Below, in pieces: positions 44,941-53,072 of a DNA stretch of 64,000 nucleotides. Under the pieces are notes generated by a model. That model was not told the DNA's origin and did no database searches. It was given only the letters and a program-made list of their open reading frames with translations. Source of the DNA: Neobacillus sp. OS1-2. GTDB taxonomy: Bacteria; Bacillota; Bacilli; Bacillales; Cytobacillaceae. The number at the start of each line of letters is the position of its first letter. The first letter of the stretch is position 1. The translations under genes were made by a program, and so were the position numbers. The stretch covers positions 4,120,001-4,184,000 of the forward strand of contig NZ_CP133265.1 in the NCBI RefSeq assembly GCF_030915505.1, written 5' to 3'.

Positions 44941-45759
44941 AGTTCAATTATAACCAAAATGAATAGAAAAGAAAACAGAATAGAATTTAAAAATGCCTGT
45001 ACTGGACTATTACTGTTTTGGCTACCTTAAAATATCCAAGAGTTGTAAGTCTAGTGTGTCCATGTTTTGCTAGAGTCATTGACCAAAATCTAAATAATGG
45101 TCCAATGCGTTCTTAATAATGAGAACATTGTTTTGAAAAGTTGTTACCCTCACGTCTGTATAATTCTTATTGGACTAACAGGCATAGTTCAACAAAGAAA
45201 CACAGAAAATGTAAATGCTGAGGACTTAAATGGTATAATTTAGTAAAGAGGTGTAGTTGTATGAAAGATGAAAATAAATCTTTTAATGATGTAATAGACC
45301 ATTTTAACGAGATTGAAGGAAATGCCGGAAATCCTGCTAATACTAAGATAAATAACTTGCCAAAACCATTAAAATACTTCGGATACTAACTTTATAGCTC
45401 AGCTGCCATTCTGGGCGGCCTTTCTTATTAAACTAACCAGCCCTATATAGACAGATCAGCAAAAAAACGTTGATGTGATGCACCCTTTATCTTTATGTTT
45501 ATGTATTCATAGATAAGCGTTTAAGGACTTGACTTGGAGCCTCTGTGGGTACGATTTGTCTAGAAAGGCTGAAGCAGTTGCTTCATCAGGCAAACGTGCC
45601 TATCATACCCACCTCTCCAAGGAAAAGTCCTATCGTTGTTTACGTTAAAACCTATATTTATCTATTAGAACAGAATTTGGATATGGTCTAACATTCATAT
45701 CCTAAAAAACGTTCTAATAAAAAAGTTGCATCACTATAGTGATTGCACCAATGTAAAGG
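44930..45759. other. accessory intergenic stretch with duplicated segments
   Basis: It contains a truncated copy of the small gene at 35944 (45261-45389), a CTAACCAGCCC element near 45430, and a 150-bp segment at 45510-45660 whose two halves also occur separately at 32.77 and 34.89 kb. Apart from the truncated gene I see no coding frame. Confidence 0.55.
45261..45389 (+). pseudogene. truncated duplicate of the 62-residue membrane protein gene
   Basis: The 42-codon frame MKDENKSFNDVIDHFNEIEG...KPLKYFGY matches the first 42 residues of the protein at 35944-36132 with about six substitutions, then stops before the transmembrane helix. The upstream GTAAAGAGGTG and AT-rich leader are duplicated too. 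It encodes only the soluble N-terminal part. Confidence 0.7.
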
Positions 45760-46230
45760 CTAATCCCAGATACGAATTCTGGGAACACCCGCTGTTCTTA
45801 AATAATCCAATAACTGACCAGTATGAACTGATTCATGATAGGCAACACGTAATAGCATGTCACCTAAATCTCTTATGTACCCTGAATCGGAGCGGTCAAT
45901 CTTTATATTTACCAAGTCTTCTTCAGTAAAGGACTTGATTGTATCTATGAAATCATTTCGAAATGGTTCTGCAAAATCCAATTTTGCTTTTACAGAAGTG
46001 AATGTTCTATCTTCGAAAGGGGAGTCGAAAACAGATAAACTCCCTCTATTTTTAATTGCAAGGTGGTAATAATGTTCGCTTTCCAATACGTGTCTAATCA
46101 TTTCTATGCAATTCATTGCTTCATCATCTGGCTTCCATTGGAGTTTTTCTTTAGGAATAGATGTCCAAACCTTTATGCTTCTCCTTCTAACTTCATTAAA
46201 GTTTAAAATAATTAAATCAATTGAGTTCAA
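45760..46230 (-). CDS. DinB-family protein
   Basis: A 156-residue four-helix DinB-like protein. Three His positions expected for the metal site are visible, in MIRHVLESEHYYH and in YHESVHTGQLLDYLR. The family includes thiol-transferases dependent on bacillithiol or mycothiol, but many members have unknown roles. GGAGG precedes the ATG. It is transcribed alone on the minus strand. Confidence 0.88.
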   Translation of the reverse strand: MNSIDLIILNFNEVRRRSIKVWTSIPKEKLQWKPDDEAMNCIEMIRHVLESEHYYHLAIKNRGSLSVFDSPFEDRTFTSVKAKLDFAEPFRNDFIDTIKSFTEEDLVNIKIDRSDSGYIRDLGDMLLRVAYHESVHTGQLLDYLRTAGVPRIRIWD

Positions 46231-46493
46231 AATAATTCCTCCTTAGATAGGCATAACCTAATTATACATGTATGAATACTCGTTCCAATATTAAGGAGGG
46301 AAATTTTACATAAATATTCAAACTATATATTTACGTTGATGATTCAACTAGAGGGTGCAAGAGTCAAAGTGTTAAAAAGGGAACTGTGGCGATAGTTTTT
46401 TTGCCTTTTTTTAAATGAAAAGAAGGGAATATAAAAGAGTAATAATAATAAAAACCAATATAGCTAAATGATTAATATGGGGGAGGATGAGTA

Positions 46494-46832
46494 ATGATGG
46501 CAAAGTATGAAAAGACAATCATTGGTCAATTTGAGGGAGTGGTTAATCACTTGCAAAACGATATTGGTAATAGTGGAATAAGTATGAAATTAGTTGATGA
46601 AAGCAACTACACGATGGGAGATACCAAAATTGCGGTTCGAGTTTATGATAAATATTTTATGAGAAATGGAAACAGAGCCAGTTTGAGCCTTACTGTAGTA
46701 GGTGATAACAGTACTATTTTTATTTCAGCAATTGGTGCTGGTGGGGGACAAGGTGTTTTTTTTAACTTTAGTCTTGGCGCTGAAGATGATATGGTGGCAA
46801 TCGTGGAAAAAAGTATAGAGCAATTTGAATAA
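46494..46832 (+). CDS. DUF6054-like small protein
   Basis: A 112-residue soluble protein (MMAKYEKTIIGQFEGVVNHL, then KIAVRVYDKYFMRNGNRASLSLTVVG and ISAIGAGGGQGVFFNFSLGAEDDM). The pattern matches my memory of the DUF6054 family, which has no known function. GGGGGAGGATGA precedes the ATG; starts at 46494 and 46497 are equivalent. A weak AACT/AGTT hairpin with T-tract near 46385 lies upstream. Confidence 0.6.
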   Translation: MMAKYEKTIIGQFEGVVNHLQNDIGNSGISMKLVDESNYTMGDTKIAVRVYDKYFMRNGNRASLSLTVVGDNSTIFISAIGAGGGQGVFFNFSLGAEDDMVAIVEKSIEQFE

Positions 46833-47145
46833 TACTAATTTGATTCCTAAATGCAGTTTCCTCATAATACGTTTTTATATAAAAACGAATGCCAATAAGT
46901 ATTTCATATCATCCAGTCGGATATTTTTGCAGTAAGGTATTAGTAACAAGATTTCAAAAAAATGGATACCAAATCCGTCCGAAAATGCAAAAATCAGCCC
47001 CAAATAACAGATTTGAACGCAAAAATGAAGGGTTTCGTTCAAAAAGTGCCACCAAATTAGAAATTTAGCCATTCGATTCTTTCAGCAAAACCCGATATCG
47101 TAGAGGTGCCGGAAACGGAAACCAGCGGTGAAAGGGTGGCACAAA
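46833..47145. other. intergenic, AT-rich with short A-rich iterations
   Basis: TGCAAAAAT, CGCAAAAAT and TTCAAAAAG recur between about 46985 and 47045, upstream of a DNA-binding-like gene. They are too irregular to call iterons. A probable ribosome binding site AAAGGGTGG lies at 47131. Confidence 0.35.
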
Positions 47146-48021
47146 ATGATGAATGTAAAATCAGGTAACATCGAGGGATTTGAACAGTTTTCGCAATTTG
47201 AAAGTTTGAAAGAGTTTAATCATCATATCGAAATGTGGTTAGCCGAGCACAAGGCTGATTTTTCAAAAGGTGAGCTGGTCGGATTAAAACGGCTGGTTCG
47301 ATTTGCTGCGAAGATCCCTGGGGTTTGCAATGCCAAAATCGGTACCGTGTTAAAGGCGATTCATGATGAATACCACGATAATGGGATTTCCCGTTCCACC
47401 TTTAAACGGATGATTGGCAAAGCAAAAGCAGTAGGTATTTTCACTGTGTATGAAACAGAGCGGGGTAACGGATCCCAGTCCAGTAACCTCTATGTGTTTA
47501 ATCGCTTTCCAGTAAGTGAACCACCCAAACAGGAAACAATGAACCACCTAATAGAAACTAGTAATCTTTTAAAAACTGAAAAAGATCAAGAGATAAAAAA
47601 ACGTAATGAAGAACCGTCTGTATTACATCACACCTTTGTGAGCAACCGAGTTCCACAGGAATTTGTTCAATTTGTTAGCTATTTCTTCGAAGATGCAAAG
47701 TTAATCGAAGACTATTGGCATATGGTACATATCCTAGCTTTTGATTATAAACTGCACGAAGAAACAGAAATCATTGTCGAAATCGCCATTGAATCCTTTA
47801 GACAACTGATTAGAAAGCTTAAATTTACAAAGGCTGTCAGGAAGCCGATTGCCTACTTTTATGGAATCCTAAAACAAAAGTTCTGCCGGTATTACGATGA
47901 GTGGTTAGAAGAAAGGTGTGAAGAAGGAATCGTTGAAGATGAACCCATTCTCTATACTGTTAATGGTGTAACCTTCCAATGGGATTGGCTGCATGGAGGA
48001 AATGTGAAGATGGTTGGGTGA
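47146..48021 (+). CDS. helix-turn-helix protein, mobile-element or replication-like
   Basis: A 291-residue soluble protein. Residues about 40-120 look like a winged helix domain (FSKGELVGLKRLVRFAAKIPGVCNAKIG, then GISRSTFKRMIGKAKAVGIFTVYETERGNG), followed by a polar linker and a helical C-terminal part (FYGILKQKFCRYYDEWLEER). The layout resembles Bacillus proteins related to replication-initiator helix-turn-helix folds, but I cannot name a family. The ATG at 47146 follows AAAGGGTGG. Confidence 0.6.
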   Translation: MMNVKSGNIEGFEQFSQFESLKEFNHHIEMWLAEHKADFSKGELVGLKRLVRFAAKIPGVCNAKIGTVLKAIHDEYHDNGISRSTFKRMIGKAKAVGIFTVYETERGNGSQSSNLYVFNRFPVSEPPKQETMNHLIETSNLLKTEKDQEIKKRNEEPSVLHHTFVSNRVPQEFVQFVSYFFEDAKLIEDYWHMVHILAFDYKLHEETEIIVEIAIESFRQLIRKLKFTKAVRKPIAYFYGILKQKFCRYYDEWLEERCEEGIVEDEPILYTVNGVTFQWDWLHGGNVKMVG

Positions 48022-48257
48022 AGCAGGGGACGGTTCTTTCGCTTCATCAAACACTTTTGTTGGTGAATAAAAAAATGCAGTATGGAAGCTACTGTTGGTG
48101 ATCTGATGAGACCTTTTACTTTCTAAGGGGAAAGACTTACTATTAGGTTTGTAGGTATTATTTGGTAAATTGGTCATTTTCTTTTGCTACGTTTTAGTAT
48201 TAATTTGTATAGTGGTAAAACCAAAATATCATAACAGAAATATTGGAGGTATGAGAT

Positions 48258-48701
48258 ATGAAAATCCTTAGAATGGATCATGTGGGTGTAACCGTAAATG
48301 ATCTCTCTGCAGCTAAAGAGTTTTTTCTTGACCTTGGCCTTGAGGTGCAAGGGGAATGGGAGAAGCAGATGGAAGGAGAGTGGATGGATCAGGTAATTGG
48401 GCAAAATAATGTTAAAGTAGCAAGCGTAGGATTGGGGATGCCAGACGGTCAGGCATGGATCGAGCTAATCAAGTATGATTCGCCGTCAGATGATAGAGAA
48501 ATTCAGCAACCTCTCGTAAATACCCAGAGTATCCGGCATATTGCATTTGCTGTTGAAGATATTGAAGCTGTTGTTGCCAAATTGAAAAAGAAAGGGACAG
48601 AATTCTTTGGTGAGATCCAACACTATGAAGAAAGTTATAAGTTATGTTACTGTCGTGGGCCAGAGGGAATTATTGTAGAGTTGGCGGAGCAAATCAAATA
48701 A
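48258..48701 (+). CDS. VOC-family (glyoxalase-like) protein
   Basis: A 147-residue vicinal-oxygen-chelate protein with two beta-alpha-beta-beta-beta repeats (MDHVGVTVNDLSAAKEFFLDLGL and IRHIAFAVEDIEAVVAKLKKKG). Metal ligand candidates are His in MDHVGV, His in IRHIAF and the terminal Glu in GIIVELAE. It could be a glyoxalase, epimerase or resistance protein. TTGGAGGT precedes the ATG. Monocistronic. Confidence 0.88.
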   Translation: MKILRMDHVGVTVNDLSAAKEFFLDLGLEVQGEWEKQMEGEWMDQVIGQNNVKVASVGLGMPDGQAWIELIKYDSPSDDREIQQPLVNTQSIRHIAFAVEDIEAVVAKLKKKGTEFFGEIQHYEESYKLCYCRGPEGIIVELAEQIK

Positions 48702-48800
48702 AGTAAGGATACTTTTCATATCATACCTAAAAAGCAGAAAAACAATAAATTGCATTTCTGCTAGAGTCATTTCCTATTCATTTGCACAAAATAAGCAGTT

Positions 48801-49400
48801 TCATCCATTCCGTAATAGTTTCATAAGAATATCTATATCGATGTCTTGATCCTCTGCTTCATTAGGGAGTAACATTAAACCGGATATGACCGAGAAGTAG
48901 AACATCAAAAGCTTAGTTGGGTCACCTTTACAAAATTCACCGGACTTCTGTCCATTTTCAAAAGTAGAAATCAAATGTTTCATTAAAGGAGGAATTTGAT
49001 ATTGCTGAACAATTTCTTTTGCCTTGTCAGGGACTTCATCGGAAATTTGTACTTGTTGGATAAGCATAAACGAATGCCTATTTCGAGTATCGAGCATTTT
49101 TTTGGTTAATTCTTTCATCTTTTCTGAAGGAGAACCTGCCATATTTTCAAATGAAGCAAATGCCTGAGCAGTTTCTTCCATTGCATCCTTTACAAGTTCA
49201 ATAAAAAGTTCATCCTTTGATTGGTAATATCGATAGGAAAGCCCTTGGCTGATGTTCGCCTCTTTAGCAATCATGCTCATTTTTGTACCAATAAGGCCGC
49301 GGCGTGCAAATATTTTTAAAGCCGCATTCTTAATTTGCTCTCTTCGTTTTTCATGGATTTTGTCCAGTTGATGATCATTTAATGGAGATATGTTTTTCAC
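48801..49400 (-). CDS. TetR/AcrR family transcriptional regulator
   Basis: A 199-residue repressor with an N-terminal helix-turn-helix (IKNAALKIFARRGLIGTKMSMIAKEANISQGLSYRYYQSKDELF) and a C-terminal ligand domain with SVISGLMLLPNE. It starts at GTG after AAAGGG. It lies 48 bases downstream of the minus-strand SDR gene and faces a DrrAB-like exporter 1.1 kb away, either of which it may control. Confidence 0.9.
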   Translation of the reverse strand: MKNISPLNDHQLDKIHEKRREQIKNAALKIFARRGLIGTKMSMIAKEANISQGLSYRYYQSKDELFIELVKDAMEETAQAFASFENMAGSPSEKMKELTKKMLDTRNRHSFMLIQQVQISDEVPDKAKEIVQQYQIPPLMKHLISTFENGQKSGEFCKGDPTKLLMFYFSVISGLMLLPNEAEDQDIDIDILMKLLRNG

Positions 49401-49447
49401 GCCCTTTCATTTTTGTTTCCTATCTCATGTATTCATCCAAATCAACG

Positions 49448-50347
49448 TTACAGAATTTGTTCCTCACTCATGTTCCAAAGTTTCCTTGCTAATTCTTTAT
49501 CAGTTGCTAATGCAGTGGGTGCCTTCTGTTGTCTATCAGCAAAATATTTGCCGCTTTGGTTTGAGGTATCTTTTAATTCGGCAAGCCACACTAATGTGTC
49601 TGCACCTTTCTCCGGCGTCCGGGAAAAAAGATTCATGACAGCCATGGTTGCCTTTGCCATCATTCCATTATTTTGATTGAAATTTGTAGCTACCAGTCCC
49701 GGGTCAAAACAATAAACAGTGATTGATGATCCTTCTAGACGACGCGCTAATTCGGCAGTAAAGAGGATATTGGCCAGTTTCGTTTGTGCATAACGTATGG
49801 TTGGGCCGCCTAGTACCTTTTTCATCCCCCCATAAAGATGCTCCCCATTCCCATGTTCAAACTCAAAGCCTCCTTTTATCATTTTATGACCATGTGAAGC
49901 CGTATTGATAATACGTGCGGATTCACTTTCTTTTAAACGATCCAATAGCAGGGAAGTGAGAAGAAATGGGGCCAGGTGGTTAACAGCCCAGGTCATTTCC
50001 ACTCCTTCCTCGGATTTCTGAAAGGAATCGAATAAGGCGCCTGCATTATTCACTAAAACGTCGATTCTTGGACAGCTTTCAAGAATTTGCGCAGCAACTT
50101 TCCGGATGGATTTTTGCGAGGAAAGATCAGCAATAAATAGATCAATCTTAATGGGTTTCTTGGTTTGCATCCGTAATAGAGTTGAAATTTCCTCCGCCTT
50201 CCGTTGATTTCTGGCAATAATCCCTAAATTTGCGTTGCGTCTGGCAAAGGCCTTTGCCGCCGCAAGTCCAATCCCACTTGTCGCTCCTGTAATCAAAACA
50301 TATTTGTCTTGCAAGTTCCATTCCTTTTTTGTTAATTTATCAGTCAT
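49448..50347 (-). CDS. SDR-family oxidoreductase (retinol-dehydrogenase-like)
   Basis: A 299-residue extended-type SDR with ITGATSGIGLAAAKAFARR, LVNNAGALFDSFQ and the catalytic YAQTKLANILF. The C-terminal segment ends NMSEEQIL. The ATG at 50347 (MTDKLTKKEW) follows AAGGCGG, and the longer frame to 50389 adds an unsupported Lys-rich leader. It is probably co-transcribed with the TetR gene, 47 bases downstream. Confidence 0.9.
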   Translation of the reverse strand: MTDKLTKKEWNLQDKYVLITGATSGIGLAAAKAFARRNANLGIIARNQRKAEEISTLLRMQTKKPIKIDLFIADLSSQKSIRKVAAQILESCPRIDVLVNNAGALFDSFQKSEEGVEMTWAVNHLAPFLLTSLLLDRLKESESARIINTASHGHKMIKGGFEFEHGNGEHLYGGMKKVLGGPTIRYAQTKLANILFTAELARRLEGSSITVYCFDPGLVATNFNQNNGMMAKATMAVMNLFSRTPEKGADTLVWLAELKDTSNQSGKYFADRQQKAPTALATDKELARKLWNMSEEQIL

Positions 50348-50560
50348 CTTTTTAACCGCCTTTTTTATTTTTTTGAATGAACAATTCATTCATTTTTAAA
50401 AACAGTATATGCGGCAATTTTTTAAATTGCAACCAGAAGTTTTAAAATAACATTTTTTTGTTCATATTCAGTTCATAAATGGCGTCTATAATCCAATTGT
50501 AATCAAAATATGAGTGAATACAACATCAGCTATCGGAAGGTTTATTAAAAGGAGGATCAT

Positions 50561-51574
50561 ATGAAAAATAAGGATGGAACGAAAGTAGAAAATGTGAAGT
50601 TTGCAGTCGAGGCCAAAGGGCTTATCAAGACCTTTGGCGATCATCGAGCGGTTGACGGAGTGGATATGTTGGTACCAACTGGTTCTATTTATGGAGTGTT
50701 GGGACCTAATGGCGCAGGGAAGACGACAACGATTAGAATGTTGGCAACATTACTCCGAGCTGATGCGGGTTCAGCAAAGATTTTTGGATATGATGTAGTG
50801 AAGGATGCACAAATTGTGCGTCAGCTAATTGGTGTTACGGGTCAGTACGCTTCAGTCGATGAGTCACTAAGTGCGACAGAGAACCTAATCATTTTCTCAC
50901 GATTACTGGGGCTTAGTCGTCTAGAGGCAAAACGGAAAGCAAATGAGTTACTCGAGGAATTTGGATTAATGGAGGCTGCAAAACGTCCATTGAAAAATTT
51001 CTCAGGGGGTATGCGTAGACGACTGGATTTAGCTGCTAGTTTAATCTCGCAGCCACCACTCTTATTCTTGGATGAACCGACTACTGGATTGGATCCACGG
51101 ACACGAAATCAAATGTGGGATACCATTCGTCGCTTAGTAAAATCAGGGTCAACCGTTGTGTTAACTACTCAGTATCTCCAAGAAGCAGATGAACTAGCGG
51201 ATCGAATTGCTGTCATTGATCATGGAAGTGTCGTTGCAGAAGGTACTGTAAATGAACTTAAAGAATCGATTGGTACTTCATCATTGCATTTAAGTATTCA
51301 ACACACTCAGGATATCCCCAATGCTCGAATGATTGTTGAACGAGTCTTAAAAGTACCATCAGCTGTGTCACCAGAAGGCGGTATGATTACGGCACCAATG
51401 GCAACGGCGGATATTGTTACGGATCTGCTAGTCGCCCTTCGGGAAGCAGACATCAAATTGGCTGAGCTAAGTGTTCAAAAACCATCTTTAGACGAGGTCT
51501 TTTTGACCATTACAGCTGAAGGCGAAAAGGAAAGCCAAGCAGATTCGAATCATAAAAAGAGGGGGATTATTTAA
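50561..51574 (+). CDS. ABC transporter ATP-binding protein (DrrA-like)
   Basis: A 337-residue exporter ATPase of the daunorubicin-resistance type. Walker A GPNGAGKTT, signature FSGGMRRRLD, Walker B LLFLDEPTTGLDP and a long C-terminal extension ending PSLDEVFLTITAEG are visible. AAAGGAGGA precedes the ATG. It overlaps the permease gene by one base. A lipophilic drug or lipid is the expected cargo. Confidence 0.92.
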   Translation: MKNKDGTKVENVKFAVEAKGLIKTFGDHRAVDGVDMLVPTGSIYGVLGPNGAGKTTTIRMLATLLRADAGSAKIFGYDVVKDAQIVRQLIGVTGQYASVDESLSATENLIIFSRLLGLSRLEAKRKANELLEEFGLMEAAKRPLKNFSGGMRRRLDLAASLISQPPLLFLDEPTTGLDPRTRNQMWDTIRRLVKSGSTVVLTTQYLQEADELADRIAVIDHGSVVAEGTVNELKESIGTSSLHLSIQHTQDIPNARMIVERVLKVPSAVSPEGGMITAPMATADIVTDLLVALREADIKLAELSVQKPSLDEVFLTITAEGEKESQADSNHKKRGII

Positions 51575-52389
51575 TGAAGAAACAATCGAGCATGTCAGTT
51601 TCCGGCATTCAGCTGCGAAATAAGACTAGCTTCAAGCAGACAGTGCAAAATTCATTAACCATGGCTTATCGTGGGTTACTGAAAATACGTCGAACACCTG
51701 AACAACTATTTGACGTTACGTTTCAGCCAATTATTTTCACGTTAATGTTTACCTATATTTTTGGAGGGGCTATCGCCGGTAATGTGAAGAATTATTTACC
51801 GATTATTATTCCAGGGATTCTTGTTCAGACGGTGATCACCACTTCAGTTGTCACGGGTACTCAATTACGGGAGGACATGGATAAAGGGGTATTTGACCGC
51901 TTTAAGTCATTACCAATTGCCCGGATTGCCCCGTTAGCAGGGGCTTTGCTTGCTGATACGATCCGTTATACAATCGCAACGGTACTTACATTTTCGATGG
52001 GATTTGTTTTAGGCTATCGCCCTGAGGGAGGATTAGGCGCTGTGGTCATTGCAGGACTACTTGTCATTGCTTGTTCATGGGCAATCAGCTGGATATTTGC
52101 CTTTTTTGGAGTTATTGCTCGTACGGCTTCAAGTGTACAAGGGATTTCGATGATTATCCTCTTTCCATTGACCTTTCTTTCGAATGCATTTGTTCCGGCT
52201 GATACCATGCCGAACTGGTTACAATGGTTCGTGAAAATCAATCCCATCTCACATCTCGTAACGGCTGTTAGGGATTTGGCGAATTCTGGAACAATTGGCT
52301 GGGATCTAGTAATTTCACTCATTGGGGCAACCATTATTGTAGCGATTTTTGCACCCATTACAGTTCGTGCCTACATGCGCCGTGCATAG
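51574..52389 (+). CDS. ABC transporter permease (DrrB-like)
   Basis: A 271-residue ABC-2-type permease with about six membrane helices. QNSLTMAYRGLLKIRRTPEQLFDVTFQPIIFTLMF at the N-terminus and FPLTFLSNAFVPADTMPNWLQWFVKINPISHLV near the C-terminus are family hallmarks. GAGGGG upstream and one-base overlap with the ATPase indicate one operon. A terminator follows. Confidence 0.92.
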   Translation: MKKQSSMSVSGIQLRNKTSFKQTVQNSLTMAYRGLLKIRRTPEQLFDVTFQPIIFTLMFTYIFGGAIAGNVKNYLPIIIPGILVQTVITTSVVTGTQLREDMDKGVFDRFKSLPIARIAPLAGALLADTIRYTIATVLTFSMGFVLGYRPEGGLGAVVIAGLLVIACSWAISWIFAFFGVIARTASSVQGISMIILFPLTFLSNAFVPADTMPNWLQWFVKINPISHLVTAVRDLANSGTIGWDLVISLIGATIIVAIFAPITVRAYMRRA

Positions 52390-52440
52390 TGAGTAACGCT
52401 AGTAATAGAAAGTGAAGTTATCAACTGAACAAATTGATAA

Positions 52441-52478
52441 GGAGTGGCGGTTTAATTCCGTGCCATTCCTTTTTTTGT
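52441..52478 (+). terminator. terminator of the ABC exporter operon
   Basis: GGAGTGGC and GCCATTCC pair with one G-T wobble and are followed by TTTTTTTG. Confidence 0.8.
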
Positions 52479-52595
52479 TTTGTAGAAATTTATCACAACA
52501 TTTAGTCTCAGAGAAAAAGGGTTTAAAAAAGGAGGATAATTTATATCTCTAATTAATCAGAAATGGTAAAATTATCAAATGGGGGTGGATGAAGA

Positions 52596-52868
52596 ATGTC
52601 CGATAAAAGTCAAACAAACAATAGTTCAGTTGTTGCTTTAACAGTGGGTATTTTATCATTATTTATTCCGTTTTTGGGATTAATCTTAGGCATTATTGGA
52701 ATAGTCTTTTCAAGAATAGCTGTAAAACAAATGAATATAACAAATGAAAATGGTCGAGGATTGGCAACCGCCGGTTTAATTTGTAGTATCGTTGGAATAA
52801 TTATTCAACTTTTAATGGTGTTGGGCTATGTTGCCTTTTTCTCAGTAACCAGTTATATATCCAACTAA
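52596..52868 (+). CDS. DUF4190-type small membrane protein
   Basis: A 90-residue protein with two hydrophobic helices (VVALTVGILSLFIPFLGLILGIIGIVF and AGLICSIVGIIIQLLMVLGYVAFF) joined by the polar hairpin ISRIAVKQMNITNENGRGLA-like segment characteristic of DUF4190. GGGGGTGGATGA precedes the ATG. Function unknown. Confidence 0.8.
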   Translation: MSDKSQTNNSSVVALTVGILSLFIPFLGLILGIIGIVFSRIAVKQMNITNENGRGLATAGLICSIVGIIIQLLMVLGYVAFFSVTSYISN

Positions 52869-52912
52869 AGGTTGGACTTGGTATCAATCGTTTAATAGGT
52901 AGGGAACCACTA

Positions 52913-52965
52913 GGGTCAGACCCCCGTGCTAATGCTTTAGCACACTGGGGGTCTGACCCCTTTTT
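52913..52965. repeat. dispersed GGGTCAGACCCC palindrome, copy 2
   Basis: GGGTCAGACCCCC and GGGGGTCTGACCCC flank an inner GTGCTAATGC/GCTTTAGCACAC stem, followed by TTTTT. It is nearly identical to 44137-44187 and could serve as a terminator for the DUF4190 gene. Confidence 0.8.
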
Positions 52966-53072
52966 CGTTGCGATAAAAAAGCATGTTAGATTCCTTTACA
53001 TGATTATGTTAATAAATCTTTCACCATGATATAAAGTATGTAGAACATTGAATCAAAAGGAGGTTGGATTCG

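Noticed and set aside
46985-47045. Possible replication iterons upstream of the helix-turn-helix gene
   Set aside because: The A-rich iterations are irregular in length and spacing, and no origin-like features accompany them.
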